Positions 50,443-58,357 of a DNA stretch of 64,000 nt are shown one piece after another. The stretch is from JACVRW01 sp963835705 (GTDB lineage Bacteria; Actinomycetota; Thermoleophilia; Solirubrobacterales; Thermoleophilaceae), in assembly GCA_963835705.1 (NCBI GenBank), contig CAWIGR010000012.1, forward strand, positions 62,001 to 126,000, written 5' to 3'. The notes below the pieces were generated by a model. The model searched no databases and was not told where the DNA came from. It saw only the letters and a program-made list of their open reading frames with translations. Positions within the stretch are counted from its first letter, which is position 1. Each line of letters opens with the position of its first letter. A program made the translations under genes and the position numbers.

Positions 50443-51627
50443 CTATCCAGCGCCCGCGCAAAAAGCCTCGTAGTCCGGGAAGACCCCCATCTCCTCGTCG
50501 GAGATCGAGCCCGGGTCGCGCGAGCAGATCGGGCAGTCGGGGTCGCGCCGCACCTTGAGCTCGGTGAAGGTGGTACCGAGCGCGTCGTAGAGCAGCAGGC
50601 GGCCGGCCATCGTGTCGCCGGCGCCCGTGACCAGCTTGATCACCTCGACCGACTGGAGCAGCCCCATCACGCCGGGCAGCACGCCGAGCACCCCGGCGGC
50701 GCCGCACGAGGGGGCCAGCTCGGCCGGCGGCGGCGTCGGGTAGAGGCAGCGGTAGCACGGCCCCTCGTACGGGTGGAACACCGACAGCTGCCCCTCGAAG
50801 CCGAGGATCGAAGCCGACACCACCGGCGTCTGGAGCCGCACGCTGGCGTCGTTGAGGAGGTAGCGGGTGGGGAAGTTGTCGAGGCCGTCGACGATCACGT
50901 CGTACCCCTCGATGATCTCCATGATGTTGTCGGCGCCGAGCCGGACCGGGTGCTTCTCGACCTTCACGTCGGGATTGATCTCGTTCACGGCGATCTCGGC
51001 GGAGTCGACCTTGGGCACGCCGATGCGGTCGTTCGAGTGGGCGACCTGGCGCTGGAGGTTGGAGAGATCGACGACGTCGTTGTCGACGATCCCGAGCGTG
51101 CCCACCCCGGCGGCCGCCAGGTAGAGCGCGGCGGGGGAGCCGAGGCCGCCGGCGCCGAGCAGCAGCACCTTGGAGTCGAGCAGCTTCATCTGGCCGTCCA
51201 CGCCGATCTCCGGGATCAGCAGGTGGCGCGAGTAGCGCTCGCGCTGCTCGGGGCTGAGCGCGCGCGGCACCTCGACCTCGTAGCCGCGGTCCTTCCAGAG
51301 CGTGATGCCGCCCCGCATCGAGGCGACGTCCTCGTAGCCGAGCAGCTCCTTCATGGTGTGCGCGGCGAGCGCCGAGCGGTTGCCCGAGGCGCAGTAGAGC
51401 ACGACGGGGCCGGAGCGGTCGGGAACGAGGCCCTCCACCCTGGACTCCAGGTGGCCGCGCGGCACGTGCACGGCGCCCGGCAGGTGCGACTCCTCGAACT
51501 CGTGCTGCTCGCGCACGTCGACGATCACGCCGCCGTGGCCGTTCTGCCGCTGCTCCTGGACGTCCTTGGGATCGATCTCCTGGATCTGCTGCTTGACGTT
51601 GCGGATGAGGTCAGCGCCTGAAGCCAT
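50443..51627 (-). CDS. moeZ: MoeZ-like adenylyltransferase/sulfurtransferase (rhodanese-MoeB fusion)
   Basis: 394 residues. The N-terminal rhodanese domain (about 15-120) has the active loop LYCASGNRSALAAH. The C-terminal ThiF/MoeB domain has VLLLGAGGLGSPAALYLAAA, NLQRQVAHSNDRIG, the zinc pairs CYRCLYP and CPIC, and SILGFEGQLSVFHPY. It adenylates and sulfurates the C-terminus of CysO. The domain order is reversed compared with mycobacterial MoeZ (MoeB first, rhodanese last). TATCCT and CTTTCTGAAGT precede the ATG, matching the cysM promoter. Confidence 0.93.
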   Translation of the reverse strand: MASGADLIRNVKQQIQEIDPKDVQEQRQNGHGGVIVDVREQHEFEESHLPGAVHVPRGHLESRVEGLVPDRSGPVVLYCASGNRSALAAHTMKELLGYEDVASMRGGITLWKDRGYEVEVPRALSPEQRERYSRHLLIPEIGVDGQMKLLDSKVLLLGAGGLGSPAALYLAAAGVGTLGIVDNDVVDLSNLQRQVAHSNDRIGVPKVDSAEIAVNEINPDVKVEKHPVRLGADNIMEIIEGYDVIVDGLDNFPTRYLLNDASVRLQTPVVSASILGFEGQLSVFHPYEGPCYRCLYPTPPPAELAPSCGAAGVLGVLPGVMGLLQSVEVIKLVTGAGDTMAGRLLLYDALGTTFTELKVRRDPDCPICSRDPGSISDEEMGVFPDYEAFCAGAG

Positions 51628-51643
51628 TACTTCAGAAAGGATA
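51628..51643 (-). promoter_or_regulatory. moeZ promoter element TATCCT-TTCTGAAGTA
   Basis: Minus-strand TATCCT (51638-51643) lies 10 nt before the moeZ ATG. The 11-nt string CTTTCTGAAGT, spanning the end of the -10 box and the predicted transcription start, is identical to that in front of cysM. Confidence 0.5.
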
Positions 51644-51659
51644 GCTCCCCGGAAAAGGA

Positions 51660-51810
51660 ACCGGGGCGCCCCCTTTGGAGCGCCCCGGCAGAAGACCCAG
51701 ACCTAGTTTTTTCTGCGGAAGCCCCGGCGGCAGAACCGACCTGCCTGGTTGAAGCTTCACCGACATTCTCGTCTCGCGGGGCTTCTGCCGATATGGGGTG
51801 AAGACCCCAT
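51660..51810. promoter_or_regulatory. Multi-hairpin intergenic region between moeZ and the two-component system
   Basis: Several overlapping dyads occur: CCGGGGCGC/GCGCCCCGG (9 bp, 51659-51688); CGGCAGAA copies near 51688 and 51732 facing TTCTGCCG near 51784; GAAGCCCCG (about 51718) with CGGGGCTTC (about 51777); and ATGGGGT/ACCCCAT around GAAG (51793-51810). One T6 run (about 51708-51713) follows the first hairpin. Alternative pairings are mutually exclusive. It holds the moeZ promoter at its left edge and the leader of the histidine kinase at its right. Confidence 0.5.
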
Positions 51811-51852
51811 TTGACCCTCATGGGCGGAATCCGATCAATTCAACGACCCCGG

Positions 51853-52845
51853 ATGACGCGCCGCGACGACTCCCTCATCGGCCAGCTCGTTGCGGCGAAC
51901 GTCGTTCTGGTGGCCCTCACCCTCTTCGCGGCCAGCCTGGCGGCAGGTCTCGACCTGACCGTGCACGACAAGCGCTGGGAGTTCCTCATCCTCGCGATGG
52001 CGATCGTGCTGTCGCTCTGCGTGAACCTGTGGATGCTCCAGCGCCGCTTTGCGCCGCTCGAGAGCCTGATCCAGCGCATCGAGTCGATCGACCCCGCCGA
52101 GCCGGCCACGCTCGGCCTCGGCCAGGGCGACCCGGTCGCCGAGATCAACCGGCTGTCCGCCTCGTTCACCCGGCTGCTCGACCGCATCGAGGACGAGCGC
52201 CGACGCTCCGGGCAGCTCGCGATGCGGGCCCAGGAGGAGGAGCGGCGCCGCCTCGCGCGCGACCTGCACGACGAGGTCAACCAGGCGCTCACCGCGATCC
52301 TGCTGCGCCTCGAAGCCCTCGCCCAGGACACCCCGCCCGAGCGCGCTCCCGAGCTGGCCGAGCTGAAGCGCCTGGTGAACCAGGCGATGGAGGAGCTGCT
52401 CACGCTGGCGCGTCAGCTGCGTCCCTCGGCGCTCGACGATCACGGTCTCGTCCCGGCCGTGCAGGCACAGCTGAAGCGCTTCTCCGCCCAGACCGGGGTC
52501 GAGCTGCGGATGCGGACCGAGGGCGACCCGAACGAGCTGCCCGAGGTTGTGCAGACGGCGATCTTCCGAGTCGCGCAGGAGGCGCTCACCAACGTGGCTC
52601 GCCACGCCGGCGCCACCGTGGTCGAGGTGGAGCTGGAGGAGGAAGAGGGCCGCGCCGAGCTGCGCGTGCGCGACGACGGCTCGGGCTTCGACCCGGGTGC
52701 GATCCCGCGCGCGGGAACAGAGGGGCCGGGCGCGGGCCTTGGGCTCGGCGGCATGGCGGAGCGGGCCCGGCTGGTGGGCGGCGAGCTCGACGTGCGGTCG
52801 GCCCCCGGAGGGGGCACCAGCGTGACGCTTCGGGTGGGCACGTGA
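51853..52845 (+). CDS. NarX/LiaS-type sensor histidine kinase (HisKA_3)
   Basis: About 330 residues from ATG 51853; in-frame starts at 51820 and 51811 are alternatives. Two TM helices (LVAANVVLVALTLFAASLAA and FLILAMAIVLSLCVNLWML) with a very short loop, a HAMP-like linker, the HisKA_3 box EEERRRLARDLHDEVNQALT (phospho-His) and an HATPase with TNVARHAGATVVEVEL and RDDGSGFDPG, GLGLGGMAERARLVGGEL. The tiny extracytoplasmic part argues for intramembrane sensing. Overlaps its response regulator (GTGA). Confidence 0.92.
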   Translation: MTRRDDSLIGQLVAANVVLVALTLFAASLAAGLDLTVHDKRWEFLILAMAIVLSLCVNLWMLQRRFAPLESLIQRIESIDPAEPATLGLGQGDPVAEINRLSASFTRLLDRIEDERRRSGQLAMRAQEEERRRLARDLHDEVNQALTAILLRLEALAQDTPPERAPELAELKRLVNQAMEELLTLARQLRPSALDDHGLVPAVQAQLKRFSAQTGVELRMRTEGDPNELPEVVQTAIFRVAQEALTNVARHAGATVVEVELEEEEGRAELRVRDDGSGFDPGAIPRAGTEGPGAGLGLGGMAERARLVGGELDVRSAPGGGTSVTLRVGT

Positions 52846-53477
52846 TCGACGTCCTGATCGCAGACGACCACGGCATCGTGCGCTCCGGCCTGCGCCTGCT
52901 CATCGACCGCCAGGCCGACATGAAGGTGATCGCCGAGGCGGACGACGGAGTGGCGGCGCTCGAGACGACCCAGGCCCACCGTCCAGACGTGGCGGTGCTC
53001 GACGTGTCGATGCCCCGCATGACGGGGCTCCAGGCCGCCCGCGAGATCCGCGCCCACGTGCCCGACACCCGCGTGCTGCTGCTCTCGATGCACGACGACG
53101 AGCGCTACTTCCTCGAGGGGCTCGAGGCGGGCGCCGCCGGCTACGTGCTGAAGCGGGCCGCCGACACCGACCTGATCGGCGCGGTCCGGACCGTGGCCGC
53201 CGGCGGTACCTTCCTCTCCGACGACGCGCAGCGCGCGCTGATGGACGAGTGGATCGAGAAGGGCAGCCCCGAGCCGGAGGACCCGCTCACGCCGCGCGAG
53301 CTCGAGGTGGTCAAGCTGATCGCGGAGGCGTTCACGAACCGCCAGATCGCCGCGACGCTGAAGCTGTCCGAGAAGACGGTGGAGTCACACCGCGCGAACG
53401 TGCTGTCGAAGTTGGCGATGCGGGACCGCGTGGAGCTCGTTCGGTACGCCATCCGGCGGGGGCTGGTCGAGCCGTAG
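52842..53477 (+). CDS. NarL/FixJ-family response regulator
   Basis: 211 residues from GTG 52842. Receiver: VLIADDHGIVRSGLRLLIDR (acidic pair), phospho-Asp in VAVLDVSMPRMTG, and Lys in AGYVLKRAAD. LuxR-type HTH: LTPRELEVVKLIAEAFTNRQ, IAATLKLSEKTVESHRANVL. It is the output partner of the upstream kinase. Followed by a good intrinsic terminator. The target genes are not evident from neighbours. Confidence 0.95.
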   Translation: MIDVLIADDHGIVRSGLRLLIDRQADMKVIAEADDGVAALETTQAHRPDVAVLDVSMPRMTGLQAAREIRAHVPDTRVLLLSMHDDERYFLEGLEAGAAGYVLKRAADTDLIGAVRTVAAGGTFLSDDAQRALMDEWIEKGSPEPEDPLTPRELEVVKLIAEAFTNRQIAATLKLSEKTVESHRANVLSKLAMRDRVELVRYAIRRGLVEP

Positions 53478-53508
53478 AACGGCGGCAATAAGGGGGTCCC
53501 ACACGTTG

Positions 53509-53531
53509 CGGCGACATGGTCGCCGTTTTGT
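53509..53531 (+). terminator. Intrinsic terminator after the response regulator
   Basis: CGGCGAC (53509-53515), 3-nt loop, GTCGCCG (53519-53525), then TTTTGT. A 7-bp GC stem with a T-run is the clearest canonical terminator in the window and separates the two-component operon from the SCO1 gene. Confidence 0.82.
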
Positions 53532-53556
53532 GTTGAACCCCTAGCCTGAAGGGCGG

Positions 53557-54162
53557 ATGAACGGCCGCGTTCTGATCGCCCTCTTCCTCATTGCTGTCTT
53601 TTCACTCGGCGCCATATGGCTGGCGGCGCCCGGTGATGATGATGGCGGCGGTCAAGTCGCCACCGCAGGCACCCGCTTCGAGGGCGCCGTCATGCCCGAC
53701 GGGCTGAAGGCCCCCGGCTTCGAGCTGAAGAACCAGGACGGCGACACCATCTCGATGCGCGACTTCCGTGGCCGGCCGGTGATCGTCACGTTCCTGTACA
53801 CGACCTGCGAGGACACCTGTCCGCTACAGGCCCAGACGGTCAGAGGCGCCCTCGACGAGCTCGGCGAGGACGTGCCGGCCATCGCGATCGCCGTGGACCC
53901 GCCGCGCGACACCCCGGAGCGCGCCCGGGCGTTCCTCTCGGAGCAGCGCGCGCTCGGCCGGCTCGACTTCGTGCTCGGCACCCGGCCCGAGCTGCGCAAG
54001 CTGTGGGACGGGTACTTCGTGCGGCCACAGTCCGTCACCCAGGAGCACAACGCCCGCTTCACGCTCGTGGACGAGCGGGGCTTTCAGCGCGTCGGCTACC
54101 CGGGCTTCGAGGCGACGGCGGAGCGGATCGCGCACGACATCCGCCTGCTCCTGGCGGAGTAG
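53557..54162 (+). CDS. SCO1/SenC-family copper-chaperone-like protein
   Basis: 201 residues. N-terminal membrane anchor (VLIALFLIAVFSLGAIWLAA), then a thioredoxin-like SCO domain with the copper ligands YTTCEDTCPLQAQ (CxxxC) and the distal His in TQEHNARFTLVDERG. SCO proteins metallate the CuA site of cytochrome c oxidase on the outer membrane face; no oxidase genes are adjacent. TAGCCTGAAGGGCGG precedes the ATG, suggesting a very short leader. Confidence 0.9.
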   Translation: MNGRVLIALFLIAVFSLGAIWLAAPGDDDGGGQVATAGTRFEGAVMPDGLKAPGFELKNQDGDTISMRDFRGRPVIVTFLYTTCEDTCPLQAQTVRGALDELGEDVPAIAIAVDPPRDTPERARAFLSEQRALGRLDFVLGTRPELRKLWDGYFVRPQSVTQEHNARFTLVDERGFQRVGYPGFEATAERIAHDIRLLLAE

Positions 54163-54216
54163 GCGCAACTGTCCGGGCTTCTCCGACCCGCCCGGTAGGA
54201 TTTAGCGTTCGAACTC

Positions 54217-54687
54217 ATGATGTTCTCGACCAAAGCCGAGTACGGCGTGCGCGTGATGGCGCACCTCGCCAGGCAGGCGAACGGCCGCGACGGCGAGGCC
54301 GTGGCGGCGGAGCAGCCGATCAGCCTGGGCTCGATCGCCGACGCCGAGGGACTCCCGCTCGCCTACCTCGAGCACCTGGTGCAACGCCTGCGCAAGGCCG
54401 ACCTGGTCGCCTCCCGGCGCGGCGCGCACGGCGGGTACACGCTCGCGCGTCCGGCGGAGGACATCACGATGGCCGAGGTGGTGGCGGCGCTCGAGGGCGA
54501 GATCGCCCCGATCGAGTGCATCACCGCCGACGCCGACGGCGTGCTCAGGTGCTCCCGCGAGGGCACCGAGCCCTGCCCCACCAAGCTGCTGTGGACCCGG
54601 GTACAGGGGTCCATCGTCCGAACCCTGAATGACATGACGCTGGACGACCTCGTCCAGCCCTTGAGGAAGGCCACCACACACGTATGA
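54217..54687 (+). CDS. Rrf2-family regulator of the SUF operon
   Basis: 156 residues. N-terminal winged HTH of Rrf2 (MFSTKAEYGVRVMAHLARQA, GLPLAYLEHLVQRLRKADLV, RRGAHGGYTLARP). Three Cys are placed for an Fe-S cluster: ECITADADGVLRCSREGTEPCP, wider than the IscR C-x5-C-x5-C spacing. It is likely the Fe-S-responsive repressor of the downstream suf genes, as SufR/IscR/RirA are elsewhere. The stop overlaps sufC (ATGA). TAGGAT at 54196 is a candidate -10 box. Confidence 0.9.
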   Translation: MMFSTKAEYGVRVMAHLARQANGRDGEAVAAEQPISLGSIADAEGLPLAYLEHLVQRLRKADLVASRRGAHGGYTLARPAEDITMAEVVAALEGEIAPIECITADADGVLRCSREGTEPCPTKLLWTRVQGSIVRTLNDMTLDDLVQPLRKATTHV

Positions 54688-55436
54688 CGTTGGAAATCCA
54701 GAATCTGCACGTCCGCACCGAGGACCGCGAGATCCTCCACGGCGTCGACCTCACCGTGAAGAAGGGCGAGACCCACGCCCTGATGGGGCCGAACGGCTCC
54801 GGCAAGTCCACGCTCGCAAACACGCTCATGGGCAACCCCGTCTACGAGGTGACCGACGGGCGCATCCTCCTGAACGGCGAGGACCTGACCGAGGCGGACC
54901 CCGACGAGCGCGCCAAGGCCGGCCTGTTCATGGCCTTCCAGTACCCCGCGACCATCCCGGGCGTCTCGGTGGCCAACTTCCTGCGCATGGCGGTCAACGC
55001 CGGGCGCGAGGAGCCCATCAAGGTCAAGGAGTTCGGGGCGATGCTGAAGGAGCACATGGAGCTCCTCAGGATCGACCGCGCCTTCACCAGCCGCTACCTC
55101 AACGAGGGCTTCTCGGGAGGCGAGAAGAAGCGAGCCGAGATCCTCCAGCTGGCGATGCTGCAGCCCGACTTCGCGGTGCTCGACGAGACCGACTCGGGGC
55201 TCGACATCGACGCCCTGCGGATCGTCTCTGAAGGCGTCAACGCGATGCGCGGCGAGGAACGCGGCTTCCTCATCATCACGCACTACACGCGGATCCTGAA
55301 CTACGTGCGCCCGGACTTCGTGCACATCATGATCGACGGGCGGATCGTGCAAGAGGGCGGGCCGGAGCTCGCGGACGAGCTCGAGGAGAAGGGCTACGAG
55401 TGGGTCCGCGGGGAGGTGGCCGCGAGTGCCGGCTGA
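54684..55436 (+). CDS. sufC: SufC, Fe-S cluster assembly ATPase
   Basis: 250 residues. ABC-type ATPase: Walker A MGPNGSGKSTLANTL, Q-loop MAFQYPATIPGVS, signature GFSGGEKKRAEILQLAML, Walker B FAVLDETDSGLDIDALR, and the H-loop IITHYTRIL. SufC drives the SufB/D scaffold during Fe-S assembly. It is followed with an 11-bp overlap by the only SufB/D-type gene in the operon. Confidence 0.97.
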   Translation: MTLEIQNLHVRTEDREILHGVDLTVKKGETHALMGPNGSGKSTLANTLMGNPVYEVTDGRILLNGEDLTEADPDERAKAGLFMAFQYPATIPGVSVANFLRMAVNAGREEPIKVKEFGAMLKEHMELLRIDRAFTSRYLNEGFSGGEKKRAEILQLAMLQPDFAVLDETDSGLDIDALRIVSEGVNAMRGEERGFLIITHYTRILNYVRPDFVHIMIDGRIVQEGGPELADELEEKGYEWVRGEVAASAG

Positions 55437-56703
55437 ATTCGTCGAAGAGCGCCGGCGCGCCGCGCTGGAGGTCTTCGAGGCCGAGCCGGTGCCGACCTGG
55501 CGCCGGTCGGGCTTCTGGACCACGTCGCTGCGGGGCCTCGAACTCGACGCCCTCGAGCCCAAGCGCTACGACGCGTTTGACTCCGAGCTGGTCCACGAGC
55601 ATCTGGGCGACGAGGAGCACGCGGCGCTGATCGTGCAGCGCGGCGCCAGCGTCGTCCACACACACGTAGGCGACGACCGGATCACCGTGATGCCACTCGA
55701 GCAGGCCGTCGAGGAGCATCCGGATCTCGTCGAGCCCTACTTCGCCAAGCGCCTCCCGCACGACGAGGGGAAGTTCCCGGCTGGCACCGCGGCCTTCTGG
55801 ACCGGCGGCGTGTTCATCCACGTACCGAAGAACGAGCGCATCGACAAGCCCATCCAGGTGGTGTGGCTTATCGATGAGCCGGGCACTGCCCAGTGGGCTC
55901 ACACGCTCGCCGTCGTCGGAGAGCACGCGGAGTGCAAGATCCGCGAGTACTTCCTCGCTCCCGATCTCGAGGGCCAAGCGCTTCACTCGGGTGCCTTCGA
56001 GCTCTACGCACTACCCGGTGCCCAGGTCGACCTGGCCCACTATCAGGACTGGGGCGCAGGCGAGGTGCATGATCTCTCAGTGAGAAGGGTCGAGGTGCAG
56101 AGGGACGCGCGCGTGAAGTGGGTGCCGATCCACCTCGGGGGCCGCCTCACGAAGCAGACGCTCGACATCATCACGGCCGAGCAGGGCTCGGACATGAAGC
56201 ACACGGGCCTGTACTTCACCGAGCGCGACGAGCACCTCGACCTGTTCACCTCCGACAAGCACGAGGCCGGCCACACCACCGGCGACACCGTCTGGAAGGG
56301 CGTGCTCACCGGCGAGTCGCGCGCGTCCTACGAGGGGCTGATCCACATCATCCCGAAGGCGCCCGAGGTGGACACCTACCTCCAGACCCACCAGATGCTG
56401 CTCTCTCCGAAGGCCAGGGGCGACGCGATCCCGTCGCTGATCGTCGAGGTCGACAACGTGAAGGCCTCGCACGGCGGGACGGTCGGCGAGCTCGACCCGG
56501 AGCAGATCTTCTACATGATGACCCGCGGCATCCCGCGCGCCGAGGCGGTGCGGGTGCTTGTCGAGGGCTACTTCGAGGAGGTCGTGCAACGGCTCGAGGA
56601 CCCGGGTCTCGAGGAGCTCGTACGGCGTCGCGTGGCCGAGAAGCTGAAGGGCGCCGAGGACCAGGTGCGCGAGTTCATCGGGGAGCGCGCGGAGGCGGCG
56701 TGA
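55426..56703 (+). CDS. sufD: SufB/SufD-family scaffold subunit (SufD-like)
   Basis: 425 residues from GTG 55426. The beta-helix core includes LDIITAEQGSDMKHTGLYFT, DTVWKGVLTGESRASYEGLI, and the C-terminal VDNVKASHGGTVGELDPEQI then FYMMTRGIPRAEA. The KASHGGTVGELD wording matches SufD more than SufB, which normally has HEATxSKI. No second member is encoded here. Either SufB is elsewhere or this single SufBD works with SufC alone, as in minimal SufBC/SMS systems. Followed by sufS with TGATG overlap. Confidence 0.9.
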   Translation: MPAEFVEERRRAALEVFEAEPVPTWRRSGFWTTSLRGLELDALEPKRYDAFDSELVHEHLGDEEHAALIVQRGASVVHTHVGDDRITVMPLEQAVEEHPDLVEPYFAKRLPHDEGKFPAGTAAFWTGGVFIHVPKNERIDKPIQVVWLIDEPGTAQWAHTLAVVGEHAECKIREYFLAPDLEGQALHSGAFELYALPGAQVDLAHYQDWGAGEVHDLSVRRVEVQRDARVKWVPIHLGGRLTKQTLDIITAEQGSDMKHTGLYFTERDEHLDLFTSDKHEAGHTTGDTVWKGVLTGESRASYEGLIHIIPKAPEVDTYLQTHQMLLSPKARGDAIPSLIVEVDNVKASHGGTVGELDPEQIFYMMTRGIPRAEAVRVLVEGYFEEVVQRLEDPGLEELVRRRVAEKLKGAEDQVREFIGERAEAA

Positions 56704-57977
56704 TGGGCGCCGTCCCACAGACATCGAGCGCTCGCACGCACCGCGTGCTCGCTACCCGCCCGCTGGTGGACCGGCGCGCGGACTTCCCCGTCCTGCAGCG
56801 CGAGATCAACGGCCACCCGCTGGTCTACCTCGACTCGGCCGCGACGTCCCAGAAGCCGCGCCAGGTCATCGAGACCATGGAGCGCTTCTACTCCCACTCG
56901 TATGGCACCGTCCACCGCGGCGTGTACGAGCTGGGCCGGGAGGCGACCGAGCAGTTCGAGGGAGCGCGCGAGCGCATCGCCGCGTTCCTGAACTGGCCGG
57001 CCGACTGCTCGATCTTCACCCGCAACGCGACGGAGGCCATCAACCTGGTCGCGTACGCGTGGGGGCGCGAGAACGTCGGGGCCGGCGACGAGGTGCTCAT
57101 CACGGAGATGGAGCACCACTCGAACATCGTGCCGTGGCAGCTGCTGTGCGAGGAGACGGGTGCGCGGCTGCGGTACCTGTCGGTGTCCGAGGGCGGCGAG
57201 CTGTCGCTCGACGAGCTCGACTCGGTGCTGGCGGGCGGCCGCGTGAAGCTGGTCGCGGTCGGGCACGTGTCGAACGTGCTCGGCACGATCAACCCGGTCG
57301 ACGAGATCGCCCGCCGCGCCCGGGCCGCCGGCGCGGTGAGCGTGGTGGACGGAGCCCAGGCGGTTCCCCAGATGCCGGTCGACCTCGGCGCGATCGACGC
57401 CGACTTCTACGCCTGGACCGGCCACAAGGCGCTCGGCCCGGCCACGGGGATGCTCCACGGGCGGCGCGAGCTGCTCAGGGAGATGCGCCCCTTCCTCGGC
57501 GGCGGCCACATGATTTCGAGGGTCGAGCGCGAGCACTCCACCTGGAACGAGCTGCCCTGGAAGTTCGAGGCGGGCACGAACGCGATCGCCGAGGCGATCG
57601 GGCTCGGCGCCGCGATCGACTACCTGGCCGAGATCGGGATGGACCGCGTGCGCGAGCACGAGCGCGAGCTGGCCGCGTACGCGCTGGAGCGGCTGCCGCA
57701 CTTGGAGGGCATCTCGCTGTACGGGCCCGCCAGCGTGGACAGGCGCGGCGGGGTGATCCCCTTCACGATCGAGGGCATCCACCCGCACGACATCGCCGAG
57801 CTGTGCGACCGCGAGGCCGTCTGCGTGCGGGCCGGCCACCACTGCGCGCAGCCGCTGATGCGCCTCCTGGGCGTGGGCGCCACCGCGCGGGCGTCGTTCC
57901 ACGTCTACAACCGGCGCGAGGACGTGGACCGCCTGGTGGACGCGCTCGGCAAGGCCCGCGAGGTGTTCGAGCTGTGA
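56703..57977 (+). CDS. sufS: SufS-type cysteine desulfurase
   Basis: 424 residues from ATG 56703; the in-frame GTG directly before it is an alternative. Class V PLP enzyme: VYLDSAATSQKPRQVIETME, ITEMEHHSNIVPWQLLCEET, PLP lysine in YAWTGHKALGPATGML, and the catalytic Cys in VRAGHHCAQPLMRLLG. It supplies persulfide sulfur, handed to SufU encoded next. The N-terminus has about 20 extra residues before the usual start. Confidence 0.97.
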   Translation: MGAVPQTSSARTHRVLATRPLVDRRADFPVLQREINGHPLVYLDSAATSQKPRQVIETMERFYSHSYGTVHRGVYELGREATEQFEGARERIAAFLNWPADCSIFTRNATEAINLVAYAWGRENVGAGDEVLITEMEHHSNIVPWQLLCEETGARLRYLSVSEGGELSLDELDSVLAGGRVKLVAVGHVSNVLGTINPVDEIARRARAAGAVSVVDGAQAVPQMPVDLGAIDADFYAWTGHKALGPATGMLHGRRELLREMRPFLGGGHMISRVEREHSTWNELPWKFEAGTNAIAEAIGLGAAIDYLAEIGMDRVREHERELAAYALERLPHLEGISLYGPASVDRRGGVIPFTIEGIHPHDIAELCDREAVCVRAGHHCAQPLMRLLGVGATARASFHVYNRREDVDRLVDALGKAREVFEL

Positions 57978-58357
57978 CGGACGCGCTGTACCGGGACTAC
58001 ATCCTCGAGCACTACAAGAACCCGCGAAACTTCGGGACGCTCGACCCGCACGACCTCGAGTGGCACGACCACAACCCCCTCTGCGGCGACGAGCTGGGCG
58101 TGCACATCGTGGTCGAGGACGGGCAGGTGAAGGACCTCCGCTTCCACGGGCAGGGCTGCGCGATCTCCCAGGCGGCGGCGTCGATCACGTCCGAGGAGCT
58201 GATCGGGATGCCGGTGTCCGAGGTGCCCGGCCTCGACGCCGAGTGGGTGATCGACCAGCTCGGGATCGACATCTCCCCCACCCGCCGCAAGTGCGCGCTG
58301 CTCGGGCTGAAGGTCATGCGCGGCGCCACCACGGGCGACGCCTCCTGGCCCGAGTGA
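57974..58357 (+). CDS. sufU: SufU, sulfur-relay / scaffold protein
   Basis: 127 residues from GTG 57974 (GTGA overlap). IscU-like fold: YRDYILEHYKNPRNFGTLDP, Cys in HNPLCGDELGVHI, Cys in FHGQGCAISQAAASI and Cys in TRRKCALLGLKVM. The GQGCAIS context and an insert relative to IscU identify SufU, a zinc-dependent sulfurtransferase partner of SufS in Gram-positives. The stop overlaps the start of pabB. Confidence 0.95.
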   Translation: MTDALYRDYILEHYKNPRNFGTLDPHDLEWHDHNPLCGDELGVHIVVEDGQVKDLRFHGQGCAISQAAASITSEELIGMPVSEVPGLDAEWVIDQLGIDISPTRRKCALLGLKVMRGATTGDASWPE

